From Hallerella sp964587155 (GTDB lineage: Bacteria; Fibrobacterota; Fibrobacteria; Fibrobacterales; Fibrobacteraceae), in assembly GCA_964587155.1 (NCBI GenBank), contig CAZPKF010000012.1:14393-78392 (forward strand): 64,000 nt of DNA, written 5' to 3'. A program made the position numbers and the translations under genes. Within the stretch, counting starts at the first letter, position 1, and every line of letters starts with the position of its first letter. Shown in pieces: positions 1-8,359 of this stretch. Below the pieces are notes generated by a model. It saw only the letters and a program-made list of their open reading frames with translations, ran no database searches and was not told the DNA's origin.

Positions 1-743
1 GAATCGCGGTAGGCGAAAATGCCGACTTTTTCGTTTGGACCGTTTTTGTGGACTAGCTTTGCTGCGCAAAGGGCTCTTCCATTTGAAGCGAGTGCTCCGA
101 CGAACGTGGGGTCACACATTTTGACCAAAGCGTTGTCGATATTGCACAAGAAAACAAATCGGACTTTTTTTTCAACAATCCAGGCAAGCGATCCGCTGGA
201 TGCCAGTGCGCGGAAACAGCCTCCGTTGCCGTCTGGGGCAATGACCGCTTCGCCGTTTTCGTCTAAAAGCGGAGAACCATCCGGTTTGAGCGCAGGGAGC
301 ATTCCCTGGTCGAAAAAACGGATATAATCGCGGTTGTATCCGAAGAAAGAATGGTCTTCGAAATGGGCAACGGTCGCTTGACGGTTTTGCGGCGAAGTCA
401 TGATGAGCCATGGAATCGGCTTTCCCGCTTTGGCCCCTAGATTCATCAGGCGTCGGGCTTGCAAACGGAAAAGTGTTGCGTGGCTGGGAAGCCCAAAGTC
501 AAACGCCCCTTTGGGACCATCGAATCCCAGACGGGAACCTTGACCGCCCGCTAGAGTGAATGCGGCGACAGCGCCTTGGCGGAGCAGCAAGTTTCCTGTT
601 TCTGTCCACATTTCACGGCGCAAGTCCTCTTCTGCCAAATGGAAGGGCATTGGGAAAATCTCGATGTTCGCATCGTTTACAGGGGCTGCTCCGGAAAATT
701 GGGCGTGAAGTTTTTTGACTAGGGAGTAATCGACAGTTGGCAT
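1..743 (-). CDS. UDPGP-family nucleotidyltransferase (UAP1-like), 3' end cut off by window edge
   Basis: Only the first ~247 codons lie in the window; the gene runs off the left edge. The N-terminal part carries the UTP-binding loop LAGGQGSRLGFDGPKG at about residues 65-80, the hallmark of the eukaryote-like UDP-sugar pyrophosphorylase family (UDP-GlcNAc or UDP-glucose pyrophosphorylase), followed by the conserved PDGNGG and NIDN segments. Such enzymes join UTP and a sugar-1-phosphate to make a UDP-sugar, in the cytoplasm. The ATG (743-741) overlaps the TAA of mraY as TAATG, so translation is probably coupled; pairing with mraY suggests UDP-GlcNAc supply for peptidoglycan. Which sugar is used cannot be told from this fragment. 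Confidence 0.85.
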   Translation of the reverse strand, partial: MPTVDYSLVKKLHAQFSGAAPVNDANIEIFPMPFHLAEEDLRREMWTETGNLLLRQGAVAAFTLAGGQGSRLGFDGPKGAFDFGLPSHATLFRLQARRLMNLGAKAGKPIPWLIMTSPQNRQATVAHFEDHSFFGYNRDYIRFFDQGMLPALKPDGSPLLDENGEAVIAPDGNGGCFRALASSGSLAWIVEKKVRFVFLCNIDNALVKMCDPTFVGALASNGRALCAAKLVHKNGPNEKVGIFAYRD

Positions 744-1891
744 TAGCGGATTCCGAAGAAAATGACAAAGCTGACAATCAGGGCGAAGACACTCACCAGG
801 TGCATCCGCCACACGATTTTAGAATTCATCAAAGGTTTGGAAGAAAATTTACCTTCCCATTTTTTTTGAAAATGGTGGTGCAGCGGCGCACATAAGAACA
901 GCCGCCGTCCTTGTCCTGTCGCCTTTTTGGTCGCTTTGAACCAAGAAATTTGGAAGAGTACGGAACAGGCTTCGGCGATGATGATGATGCAAACTATCGG
1001 GAGGAAAAGTCCGGCTTGAACCAAAATGAACATGATGCCGATGGCGGCTCCGAATCCGACGGACCCCGCGTCCCCCATGTAAATTTCTGCCGGGGGGCTG
1101 TTGAACCACAAGTAAGCGAGAAGTGCTCCGGCGATGGACATCGCTAGTGGGAAAAGTTCATCACATCCCGGAAGAAACGGCATGTTGAGATAGTTGCTGA
1201 AAATGAAGTTTCCACAAACGTAAGCGACAACGCCGACAAAGACCATGCTGGTGAGGATGGGCACAGAGACCAGGCTGTCTAGCCCATCTGTAAAATTGGT
1301 GCCGTTGGCTGTCGCCGCGATGACAAAGGTCATGAAGCCGATAAAAGCCCAGTTGGGCAGGTAAATTTGGAAAACATCGACGGGGACAAATGGGACTGTC
1401 AAATTGCCTCGTAAATCCGGGATGAATTTGTAGCAGAAAATGGCGATGACCAAACTGAAGAGAAAGTAAAGCCCAAGACGCACGGAACTGGAAATGCCGT
1501 CTGCTTTTTCCATGTAGGCGGCAGCTTTCGCTTTGCCTTTGGCAATCAGGCGTTTGGTCTTGACTTTTGCCATGTCGTCAATAGCGCCTACGGTGCTGAA
1601 CGCCGCCAAGACAAGAAGTGTAGAAACTGTATAGCCGTTGAGTTTGCACGTGATGAGCGAAACGATGATGACGACGACGACAAGTAAAAGTCCGCCCATG
1701 ATGGGTGGGGCCTTTACCAGAGAACCTTGATCGAAATCCGAAGTCGCGTCCGATTTTTGCAGAAACCGAATATACGACGGCATTGTCGAAAGGACGAGGA
1801 CGATGGAAAGCATAGCCGCAAGTCCTGCACGGAACAGGCGGCTGTCAAAAAGGGAAATGTCGGTTAGGTGATATATCCATTCGCACAGCAT
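743..1891 (-). CDS. mraY: phospho-N-acetylmuramoyl-pentapeptide-transferase MraY
   Basis: Integral membrane enzyme that transfers phospho-MurNAc-pentapeptide from UDP to undecaprenyl phosphate, forming lipid I. Seen: 382 residues (E. coli ~360), about ten hydrophobic segments, an MGG motif near residue 64, GAIDDMAKV (acidic pair), NGTNFTDGLDSL (family NxxNxxDGxDxL), GDAGSVGFG and the LHHHFQKKWEG histidine signature. The middle motif reads GTNFTDGLDSLV rather than the common NLTDGLDGLA, a mild divergence. It stands outside a mur/fts cluster and is coupled by a TAATG overlap to the UDPGP gene downstream. Confidence 0.93.
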   Translation of the reverse strand: MLCEWIYHLTDISLFDSRLFRAGLAAMLSIVLVLSTMPSYIRFLQKSDATSDFDQGSLVKAPPIMGGLLLVVVVIIVSLITCKLNGYTVSTLLVLAAFSTVGAIDDMAKVKTKRLIAKGKAKAAAYMEKADGISSSVRLGLYFLFSLVIAIFCYKFIPDLRGNLTVPFVPVDVFQIYLPNWAFIGFMTFVIAATANGTNFTDGLDSLVSVPILTSMVFVGVVAYVCGNFIFSNYLNMPFLPGCDELFPLAMSIAGALLAYLWFNSPPAEIYMGDAGSVGFGAAIGIMFILVQAGLFLPIVCIIIIAEACSVLFQISWFKATKKATGQGRRLFLCAPLHHHFQKKWEGKFSSKPLMNSKIVWRMHLVSVFALIVSFVIFFGIR

Positions 1892-1929
1892 GGGACAAAT
1901 TTAAAAAGATTTGTCCCGGTTGTCGGATT

Positions 1930-3357
1930 TTAACCGACGCTGTGCTCCAACTTGAGCGTCAAAAGTTGGCGTGCTTCTGTCGCAAATTCTCCGGGGAGTT
2001 CTTTGAAAACGTCTTTGCAAAATCCGCCTACAAGGGATTGTATGGCGTCTTCGCGTCGGATGCCCCTGCTTTCGAAGTAAAAAAGCTGATCTTCGCTGAT
2101 ACGGCTTGTCGAAGCTTCGTGTTCTGTAGATGAAGTCGGGTTCGCAACGCTGATGTAGGGGAATGTGTGCGCTGCGCTTTTTTGCCCGACCAACATGTTG
2201 TCGCATTCCGTGTAGTTGCGGGAATATGCTGCGTTCTTGTGAATGTCGACTAGTCCGCGGTAAGAATTGGAGCTTTCGTCTGCGCTGATTCCCTTGCTGA
2301 TAATGGTGCTTTTGGTATTTTTGCCGATATGGATCATCTTTGTCCCGGTGTCGGCCTGCATTTTTCCATTGGTCAGTGCAACGGAGTAAAATTCGCAACG
2401 GGAAAAGTCTCCTTGCAAAATGCAACTCGGATATTTCCAGGTGATGGCGGAACCCGTTTCGACTTGTGTCCAGCTGATGTGTGAATTTTTACCGGCACAT
2501 TTTCCCCGTTTGGTTACGAAATTGTAAACGCCGCCTTTTCCCGTTTCCCTGTCTCCGGCGTACCAGTTTTGAACGGTGCTGTATTTGATGTCCGCATTTT
2601 CCAAGGCGACAAGTTCGACGACGGCGGAATGCAACTGGTTGCTTGAAAATTCTGGTGCGGTGCAGCCTTCCAGATAACTCACGCGGGAATCCGTGTCGGC
2701 GATGATCAGTGTCCGTTCAAATTGTCCAGCCTCCTTGTTGTTGATGCGGAAATAAGTCGAAAGGTCGATGGGGCATTTGACTCCGGGTGGAATATAAACG
2801 AAACTGCCGTCGCCGAAAACTGCGCTGTTCAATGCGGCAAAATAATTGTCGCCGGGCGGTACCACGCTTCCCATGTACCGTTCGATCAGTTCCGGGTATT
2901 CTTGAATGGCGTCAGAAATGGAACAGAAGATGATGCCCATTTCCAGAAGTTTCTTTTTGTGGCTGGTGTAAATGCTCACGCTGTCGAATACCGCGTCTAC
3001 GGCAACCCCCGCCAGGCGTTTTTGTTCGTCGAGGGGAATGCCCAGCTTGTCGAATGTTTCCAAAAGTTCCGGGTCGACGTCTTCAATGGAATCGTAAGCC
3101 TTTTTGGTTTTCGGGGCGGAGTAATAAACGATGTCTTGTAAATCGACTGGGGAAAATTGCAGTTCTGCCCAATGCGGCTCTTCCATTTTCAATAATTTTT
3201 CGTAAGCGTCCAAACGGAATTTGAGCATGAATTCCGGTTCTTTCCGAATTTTAGAGGCGCGCCGGATAATGTCTTCGTTCAGTCCCTTTTCGAAAGAATC
3301 GTTTTCTATCGGTGTGACAAATCCGTATTTGTAAGGCTCTCGATAAGCGTCGCCCAT
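1930..3357 (-). CDS. sufB: Fe-S cluster assembly scaffold SufB
   Basis: SufB is the core scaffold of the SUF Fe-S assembly complex (SufBCD), cytoplasmic. Seen: 475 residues, the normal length; conserved stretches YIPPGVKCPIDLSTYFRIN, LEGCTAPEF and the C-terminal EASTSRISEDQLFYFESRG typical of the family. A GGAGA Shine-Dalgarno sits at the end of the upstream NifU-like gene, whose stop is 2 bp before this ATG, so the two form an operon. No sufC, sufD or sufS lies in the window, so the rest of the system must be elsewhere. Confidence 0.95.
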   Translation of the reverse strand: MGDAYREPYKYGFVTPIENDSFEKGLNEDIIRRASKIRKEPEFMLKFRLDAYEKLLKMEEPHWAELQFSPVDLQDIVYYSAPKTKKAYDSIEDVDPELLETFDKLGIPLDEQKRLAGVAVDAVFDSVSIYTSHKKKLLEMGIIFCSISDAIQEYPELIERYMGSVVPPGDNYFAALNSAVFGDGSFVYIPPGVKCPIDLSTYFRINNKEAGQFERTLIIADTDSRVSYLEGCTAPEFSSNQLHSAVVELVALENADIKYSTVQNWYAGDRETGKGGVYNFVTKRGKCAGKNSHISWTQVETGSAITWKYPSCILQGDFSRCEFYSVALTNGKMQADTGTKMIHIGKNTKSTIISKGISADESSNSYRGLVDIHKNAAYSRNYTECDNMLVGQKSAAHTFPYISVANPTSSTEHEASTSRISEDQLFYFESRGIRREDAIQSLVGGFCKDVFKELPGEFATEARQLLTLKLEHSVG

Positions 3358-3359
3358 GG

Positions 3360-4178
3360 TCAGTTCTCCGGAGTTTTTGGAATTTCGGGCGTTTCCGCAT
3401 CGCCGAATTCGCCGTAGCCGGCAGGAAACGCGTTTTCAGGAATGACGTTCAAATTGTAATAGACGTTGTCGCGCAATTGGTCTTCGATGTAAAAGAGCGT
3501 GCCGCCGCTTGCCGCTGAGCAACCGTTGCAGGCTCCTTGGAATCGAATTTGGACATGGGTGTCGTCGAGCATTCCCACGATTTCCAAGTCGCCTCCGTCA
3601 TTTTGCAAGGCGGCCCGTACGTTCAAGTGCAAACAATCGGCGATGCGCTGCAGACGTTCTTCGGTGGTGAGAGCCGCCCATTCCTTGTCCGCTTCGGCCC
3701 GGCCTTCGACAGTTTGCGTCCTGTATTTGACTTTTTCCATGGTCGCCCGGGCAGCCAATGCGACTGCTTTCTTTTCGGGGTAGGATTCGACTAGTTTTCG
3801 AATGAGTTTCGCCAAGCTTTGCAATTCCGTCGCAGCCAGCGGAAACGCCGGTTTTTCCGGGTCATCGCGAAGTTGCTTTTCGAGAGTGTGGACGTTGGTC
3901 TTTTCCAAATATTCAACAGCCTTTCCTTGCAAACGGTCGCAAAGGACATCGGCGAGGGCGGTAAAAATGGGGCCGCCATAAGTGAAAAAGCGGGTTTCCA
4001 CGATTTGGTCTTTTTCCGGATCCACCGTGATGTAGATTTTGAGGCTTTCTTCTTTGCCGTCGATCAAAGCTAATCCGCGTTCATCGGCTTCGACTTGAAA
4101 AATGGCTCCGCGGTATTTGGGTGCGCGGGCTATCGCCTTGACTTTTTCGGAAACGTAAGATTCGGGAATATCGCTCAT
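3360..4178 (-). CDS. NifU-like Fe-S scaffold protein with degenerate IscU-like N-domain
   Basis: 272 residues. The C-terminal third (about 175-245) is a NifU-C domain: GGDLEIVGMLDDTHVQIRF followed by the cluster-binding CNGC motif (QGACNGCSAAS). The N-terminal ~130 residues look like the NifU/IscU N domain (DQIVETRFFTYGGPIFTALA), but where IscU has a cysteine in the TFGC position this protein reads TYGG, so that half has probably lost cluster-ligating ability. The gene lies directly upstream of sufB and likely supplies or carries Fe-S clusters for it. Divergently transcribed from the patatin gene across 53 bp. Confidence 0.82.
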   Translation of the reverse strand: MSDIPESYVSEKVKAIARAPKYRGAIFQVEADERGLALIDGKEESLKIYITVDPEKDQIVETRFFTYGGPIFTALADVLCDRLQGKAVEYLEKTNVHTLEKQLRDDPEKPAFPLAATELQSLAKLIRKLVESYPEKKAVALAARATMEKVKYRTQTVEGRAEADKEWAALTTEERLQRIADCLHLNVRAALQNDGGDLEIVGMLDDTHVQIRFQGACNGCSAASGGTLFYIEDQLRDNVYYNLNVIPENAFPAGYGEFGDAETPEIPKTPEN

Positions 4179-4231
4179 AGTAGCGTAAAATTAGTAAATT
4201 CCCATTCGGAAATCGTTTATGGAGTTTAAAG

Positions 4232-5098
4232 ATGCGAAATCCTAGTGAAAAGCTTGGACTTGTTCTCGAAGGTGGCGGAATGCGCGGCGTTTATACGGCG
4301 GGAGTCATTGATTTTCTGCTCGAACAGAATTTCTTTGTCGATGGAGTCGTCGGGGTGAGCGCCGGGGCCGTGCAAGCGGTGAACTACGTTTCGAAACAGG
4401 AAAAAAGGGGATTCCGCGTGATAGCGACTTACGCAAACGATAAACGCTACATGGGGCTGAAATCGCTTTTGTTGACGGGGGATCTTTTCAACAGGAAATT
4501 CTGTTATGACCGGATTCCGAACGAACTGGATCCTTTCGATTACGCGACATTTCGGGAGTCCCCGGTAAAGTGTTTTGCAACGGTGACCAACGTGATGACG
4601 GGCGAAGCCGAAAATCTTTCTTTGCGGGATTTGGATGGTGACGACATGGATAAGCTCCGAGCTTCGGGGTCTTTGCCTCTGGTGTCGAACCTGGTGAATA
4701 TCGATGGCATCCCACATTTAGACGGGGGCATTGCCGACAGCATCCCTTACAAAGCTTTTATGCAAATGGGGTTCCGGAAGTGCATCGTCGTTTTGACGCG
4801 GGAAAAGGGATACCGCAAAAATCCCAACCGCTTAATGCCACTTATCCGTTTAAAATACAGGCGTTATCCGAAATTTGTCGAAGCTTGCGCGAACCGTTAC
4901 CTTGTGTACAATCAAACTCTGGATGATTTGGACATGGCGGAAAAACGCGGCGACGTGTTTGTCATTCGCCCGGAGCGTTCCGTTGAAGTGGCGCGCCTCG
5001 AAAAAAATACGGAAAAACTGAACGCTTTATACGAAGAGGGTTACGCGGAGACCGCGGCCCGCTTCGAAGCGCTGAAGGAATTCATCGGCAAGCTGTGA
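4232..5098 (+). CDS. patatin-like phospholipase family protein
   Basis: 288 residues; a cytoplasmic lipid acyl hydrolase by family. The glycine-rich oxyanion motif GLVLEGGGMRGVYTAGV starts at residue 9, the nucleophile elbow is GVSAGA (Ser of GxSxG), and the dyad aspartate lies in LDGGIADSIPY. The arrangement matches the YjjU group. No signal peptide is visible. Its stop abuts the stop of the convergent aconitase gene with no spacer. Substrate unknown. Confidence 0.9.
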   Translation: MRNPSEKLGLVLEGGGMRGVYTAGVIDFLLEQNFFVDGVVGVSAGAVQAVNYVSKQEKRGFRVIATYANDKRYMGLKSLLLTGDLFNRKFCYDRIPNELDPFDYATFRESPVKCFATVTNVMTGEAENLSLRDLDGDDMDKLRASGSLPLVSNLVNIDGIPHLDGGIADSIPYKAFMQMGFRKCIVVLTREKGYRKNPNRLMPLIRLKYRRYPKFVEACANRYLVYNQTLDDLDMAEKRGDVFVIRPERSVEVARLEKNTEKLNALYEEGYAETAARFEALKEFIGKL

Positions 5099-7357
5099 TT
5101 ACTTGTCGGCGCGGATTTTGTTCAAAGCACTGCCGGCTTTGAACCATTCCCATTGCTGGGCGTTGTAAGTCTGGTTCAACAGCGCTTTTTCTTCTGAACC
5201 ATCGGCGTGGTGCAAGACCAAGGTGAATTGGCAGCCCGGTGTGAATGCAGAAAGTCCGAGAATGTCGAAACGGTCCCCTTCGCGAACCTTTTCGTAATCG
5301 GCAGGGTCAGCAAAAGTGAGGGCCAGCATCCCTTGTTTTTTCAAGTTTGTTTCGTGGATGCGGGCAAAACTCTTGACGATGACCGCCTTGACTCCCAAGA
5401 AGCGCGGCTCCATAGCAGCGTGTTCGCGGCTAGAACCTTCTCCGTAGTTTTCGTCTCCGATGACGATGGAGCCCGAACCTTCGTCGCGGAATTTTTTCGC
5501 AAGCGCAGGGACTTCTTCGAATTTGCCGTCGGCACCTTTGACTTGATTCGTTTGCCCGTTAAAGGCGTTGACGGCTCCGATGAGCATGTTGTTCGAAATA
5601 TTTTCCAGATGTCCGCGGAATTTGAGCCAGGGACCGGCCATGGAAATGTGGTCGGTGGTGCATTTGCCTTTCGCTTTGATGAGGAGCGGCGTAGAGAAAA
5701 TGTCTTTGCCATCCCAAGGTTTGAACGGTTCCAAAAGCTGCAGGCGCTTGGAATTTGGGTCAATGGAAATCTGGATTTGGCTGCCGTCTTCAGCGGGGGC
5801 GACGTATCCGGGATCTTCGACTGCGAAACCGTTTTTGGGAAGTTCTTCTTTTGCTGGCGGATCGAGCTTCACCAATTTCCCTTCGCCGTTTACCAAAAAA
5901 TCCTTTTCGGGATCAAACAGGAGCGAACCGGAAAGGGCGGCGACGACGGCCATGAGCGGGCTAGCCACGAAAGCGTGCGTGTTCGGATTGCCGTCCGCGC
6001 GTTTGGCAAAGTTGCGGTTGAAACTGTGGACAATGGAATTCTTCTCTTTCTTTTCTGCGCCGAGTCTCGCCCACATGCCGATGCAAGGGCCGCAGGCGTT
6101 GGTCATGATGGTTGCTCCGAATTTTTTGAACAGGTCAATGAAACCGTCGCGTTCGGCGGTGTAGCGGACCTGTTCTGAGCCCGGGTTGATGATGAGCGGC
6201 GCTTTGGGGGAAAGGCCTTTGGCAAGCGCCTGTTCAATGAGAGAGGCCACCTGGGAAAGATCTTCGTAGCTGGAATTCGTGCAACTGCCGATGAGCGCTG
6301 CACTCACTTTTTCCGTCGAGTCGAATTCTTTGAGGGATTCCCGCATTTCGCTTACGGGATATCCGCGGTCCGGGCTGAACGGGCCGTTGTAGTAAGGTTT
6401 GAGGGTAGAAAGGTCAATTTCGATGACGCGGTCGAAGAACTGTTCCGGATGCTCTTCAACTTCCTTGTCTGCGGAAAGATATTCTTTGATTTTGTTCGCT
6501 TCGTCGGCAACGGCTCCTCGGCCCGTGGCGCGGAGGTAACGTTCCATTGATTCATCGTAGCCGAACGTACTGCACGTCGCGCCGACTTCGGCGCCCATGT
6601 TCGCGATGCTTGCTTTCCCGGTAGCGGAAAGGCTCCGTGCGCCTTCTCCGAAATATTCGCAAATGGCGTTCGTTCCCCCTTTCACAGTAAGCATCCGGGC
6701 GACTTTCAAAATGACATCCTTGGGGCTGGCGAATCCAGAAAGCTTTCCTTTTAAGTGGATGCCGATAAGTTTCGGATACTTCAATTCCCAAGGGAGCCCG
6801 ACCATGGCGTCAACAGCGTCCGCACCGCCGACTCCAATGGCAAGCATTCCCAAACCGCCGGCGTTCACCGTGTGGGAATCCGTTCCAATCATCATTCCCC
6901 CCGGGAATGCGTAGTTTTCAAGGACTACCTGATGGATGATTCCCGCGCCGGGTTTCCAAAAATCGATGCCGTATTTGGCGGCGACGGAAGAGAGGAATCC
7001 ATAAACTTCTTTGTTTTCTTCGAGAGCTTTGGGCAAATCTTCTTCTTTGCCGTTTCTAGCTGTAATCAAATGGTCGCAATGGACCGAAGAGGGGAGGGCG
7101 ACTTTGGATTTTCCCGCCGTTGTAAATTGAAGAAGGGCCATCTGTGCCGTGGCGTCTTGCATGGCAACGCGGTCCGGGTGGAATTCGGCAAAGGATTTTC
7201 CCCGTTCGTAAACCTGGGATTCGGCTCCGTCAATCAAATGGGAATAAAGGATTTTTTCTGCGAGCGTCAGCGGATGTCCCAATAATTTTCGGGCGTTATC
7301 GACGCGTTCGGGAATTCTTGCGTAGCGGGCTTTGATCATATCCAGATTGAAAAGCAT
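5099..7357 (-). CDS. acn: aconitate hydratase (mitochondrial-type)
   Basis: Converts citrate to isocitrate in the TCA cycle using a 4Fe-4S cluster. 752 residues starting MLFNLDMIK; this ATG (7357) is preceded by GAGGT at good spacing, whereas an in-frame upstream extension lacks a ribosome site. Seen: GTDSHTVNAGGLGMLAIG, cluster cysteines in GSCTNSS and NACGPCIGMW, and the swivel domain GDENYGEGSSREHAA. Length and order match the mitochondrial/Bacteroidetes-type enzyme rather than AcnB. Citrate synthase is encoded about 20 kb away in this window. Confidence 0.95.
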   Translation of the reverse strand: MLFNLDMIKARYARIPERVDNARKLLGHPLTLAEKILYSHLIDGAESQVYERGKSFAEFHPDRVAMQDATAQMALLQFTTAGKSKVALPSSVHCDHLITARNGKEEDLPKALEENKEVYGFLSSVAAKYGIDFWKPGAGIIHQVVLENYAFPGGMMIGTDSHTVNAGGLGMLAIGVGGADAVDAMVGLPWELKYPKLIGIHLKGKLSGFASPKDVILKVARMLTVKGGTNAICEYFGEGARSLSATGKASIANMGAEVGATCSTFGYDESMERYLRATGRGAVADEANKIKEYLSADKEVEEHPEQFFDRVIEIDLSTLKPYYNGPFSPDRGYPVSEMRESLKEFDSTEKVSAALIGSCTNSSYEDLSQVASLIEQALAKGLSPKAPLIINPGSEQVRYTAERDGFIDLFKKFGATIMTNACGPCIGMWARLGAEKKEKNSIVHSFNRNFAKRADGNPNTHAFVASPLMAVVAALSGSLLFDPEKDFLVNGEGKLVKLDPPAKEELPKNGFAVEDPGYVAPAEDGSQIQISIDPNSKRLQLLEPFKPWDGKDIFSTPLLIKAKGKCTTDHISMAGPWLKFRGHLENISNNMLIGAVNAFNGQTNQVKGADGKFEEVPALAKKFRDEGSGSIVIGDENYGEGSSREHAAMEPRFLGVKAVIVKSFARIHETNLKKQGMLALTFADPADYEKVREGDRFDILGLSAFTPGCQFTLVLHHADGSEEKALLNQTYNAQQWEWFKAGSALNKIRADK

Positions 7358-7514
7358 AAATACCTCATAGACGTTTGGGGGCAATTTCAGAAAATCGGAG
7401 AAATCCGGTATTGCCGCTGCCAATTTAAAAAAATGCAAAAGAATGGGGAGCTGCAGGATTGCTTTTGTGCGCAGGTAGAGTGGCTTGGTGTTGCGAATGG
7501 AAATTTCGTTTATG

Positions 7515-7546
7515 AAAAAAGACCGCAGTGTTGCGCTGCGGTCTTT
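7515..7546 (-). terminator. rho-independent terminator of the intron-containing tRNA
   Basis: On the minus strand AAAGACCGCAGCG, a three-base loop, and the complementary arm are followed by a run of T, four bases after the tRNA 3' end. Confidence 0.8.
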
Positions 7547-7549
7547 GAG

Positions 7550-7855
7550 TGGAGCCTCCGGGACTTGAACCCGGAACCAACGGGTTTACGTTTGTGGTGC
7601 TTTCGCACCTCCGTGGACTATGTCTTCGCCATGCCTTGCGGTTTAGGCGCGGGATGCTTGTGCGGTCATTAAGCAGGCTCTACTGCTCCGCTAGTCTCTA
7701 CACCTTCCAGAAGTGTACTTCTGGCTCGGCTCGGCGTTGCCTTTGGAATTTTCCAAGCAGGTTCCGCCGAATTCTTCCCGTTTGCATCCAAGCCTTTCGA
7801 CTTGGAGTCACAGTTTTTATGAGTCCGACGCTCTAACCGATTGAGCTAAAGCTCC
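7550..7855 (-). tRNA. tRNA with CAU anticodon (probably tRNA-Ile2, possibly Met), interrupted by a group I intron
   Basis: The 5' exon (7855-7819) has acceptor arm GGAGCTT, T-A at 8-9, D arm GCTC/GAGC and anticodon arm TCGGA-CTCAT. The 3' exon (about 7586-7550) has TGGTT, T arm CCGGG-TTCAAGT-CCCGG, acceptor AGGCTCC and A73; the 7-bp acceptor pairs fully with one G-T. No CCA is encoded, as in the other two tRNAs here. The 306-bp span is split right after the CAT anticodon. The T-loop and TGGTT variable region resemble bacterial tRNA-Ile(CAU), the host of the Azoarcus intron, but elongator Met cannot be excluded. The spliced anticodon stem looks weak: three pairs, flanked by A31-C39 and T27-T43. 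Confidence 0.85.
7589..7818 (-). ncRNA. group I self-splicing intron (IC3-like), no ORF
   Basis: About 230 nt. Core elements seen on the minus strand: P-like ATTCGGCGGAACC (7772-7760), Q-like CAACGCCGAGCC (7739-7728), R GTGTAGAGACTAG (7703-7691) and S GAAGACATAGTCC (7627-7615). P4 pairs TCGGCG with CGCCGA; P7 pairs GACTA with TAGTC; P2 is CCAAG/CTTGG; P6 is CCAGAAG/CTTCTGG; P9 is GGTGC-GAAA-GCACC. P1: exon end GGACTCAT pairs with GTGACTCC, with the conserved U-G at the 5' splice site. The sequence closely resembles the Azoarcus tRNA-Ile intron core as known from the literature. Terminal G taken as 7589; the exact 3' splice site is uncertain. Confidence 0.88.
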
Positions 7856-8359
7856 GAGGGCAAATATAGTATAAAATGTGATTTGCAAGGGGGAAGGAAC
7901 GGTGAATTTTCGGAATTTAGTTGTTGTTGGGGGCTTCTAACGCTTGTCAGGGAGGAAAATTCATCTAAAAAAGATGAGGAACGGTGGGAACGAAAAACCG
8001 GTGGAAAAATCATTCCGAAACGGGAATTTTGCGGTTGATTGATGATGGATGTTTTTTAAAACAGGTGAAAAATTTTGTCCAATGTTCTTGTTTTGATATA
8101 TAGAGGTGTTGCTTTTACGTTAATGTTGTATTTAATTTACAATCGCATTTCAAATAGAAAGTTAGAACGGATAACAGACAACTCTCCTTGCCGGGTTTCA
8201 AACAGGACTAATTCCCTAAGAAACCATCCTCGGGGGAAGGATGATTTGACGTGTTCGCAGAAAGAGTTTTGCCGATAAGGAACGATTTTGTTGTTTAGGG
8301 ATGTTGAACTTCAAATTTTAATCTAAATTTGGGGCGCAAATTTTAAACAGAGGCTCCCC
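7856..8359 (+). other. 504-bp AT-rich intergenic region, no convincing gene
   Basis: Between the tRNA and transketolase. A 67-codon plus-strand frame (8075-8278) starts with a hydrophobic stretch but turns into low-quality sequence, has no Shine-Dalgarno and no recognisable motif; I do not call it a gene. Near 8226 a short inverted repeat CATCCT/AGGATG is present without a T-run. Confidence 0.5.

Noticed and set aside
7549..7836. Plus-strand open frames across 7433-7836
   Set aside because: They are antisense to the tRNA and its group I intron; the structured RNA on the minus strand explains the sequence.
7550..7855. tmRNA (ssrA) as an explanation for the split tRNA-like sequence
   Set aside because: The 5' half has a full D arm and CAU anticodon arm, and the insert has group I core elements instead of a tag frame and pseudoknots.
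8075..8278. Small ORF between tRNA and transketolase
   Set aside because: No ribosome site, unnatural C-terminal composition, no motif.
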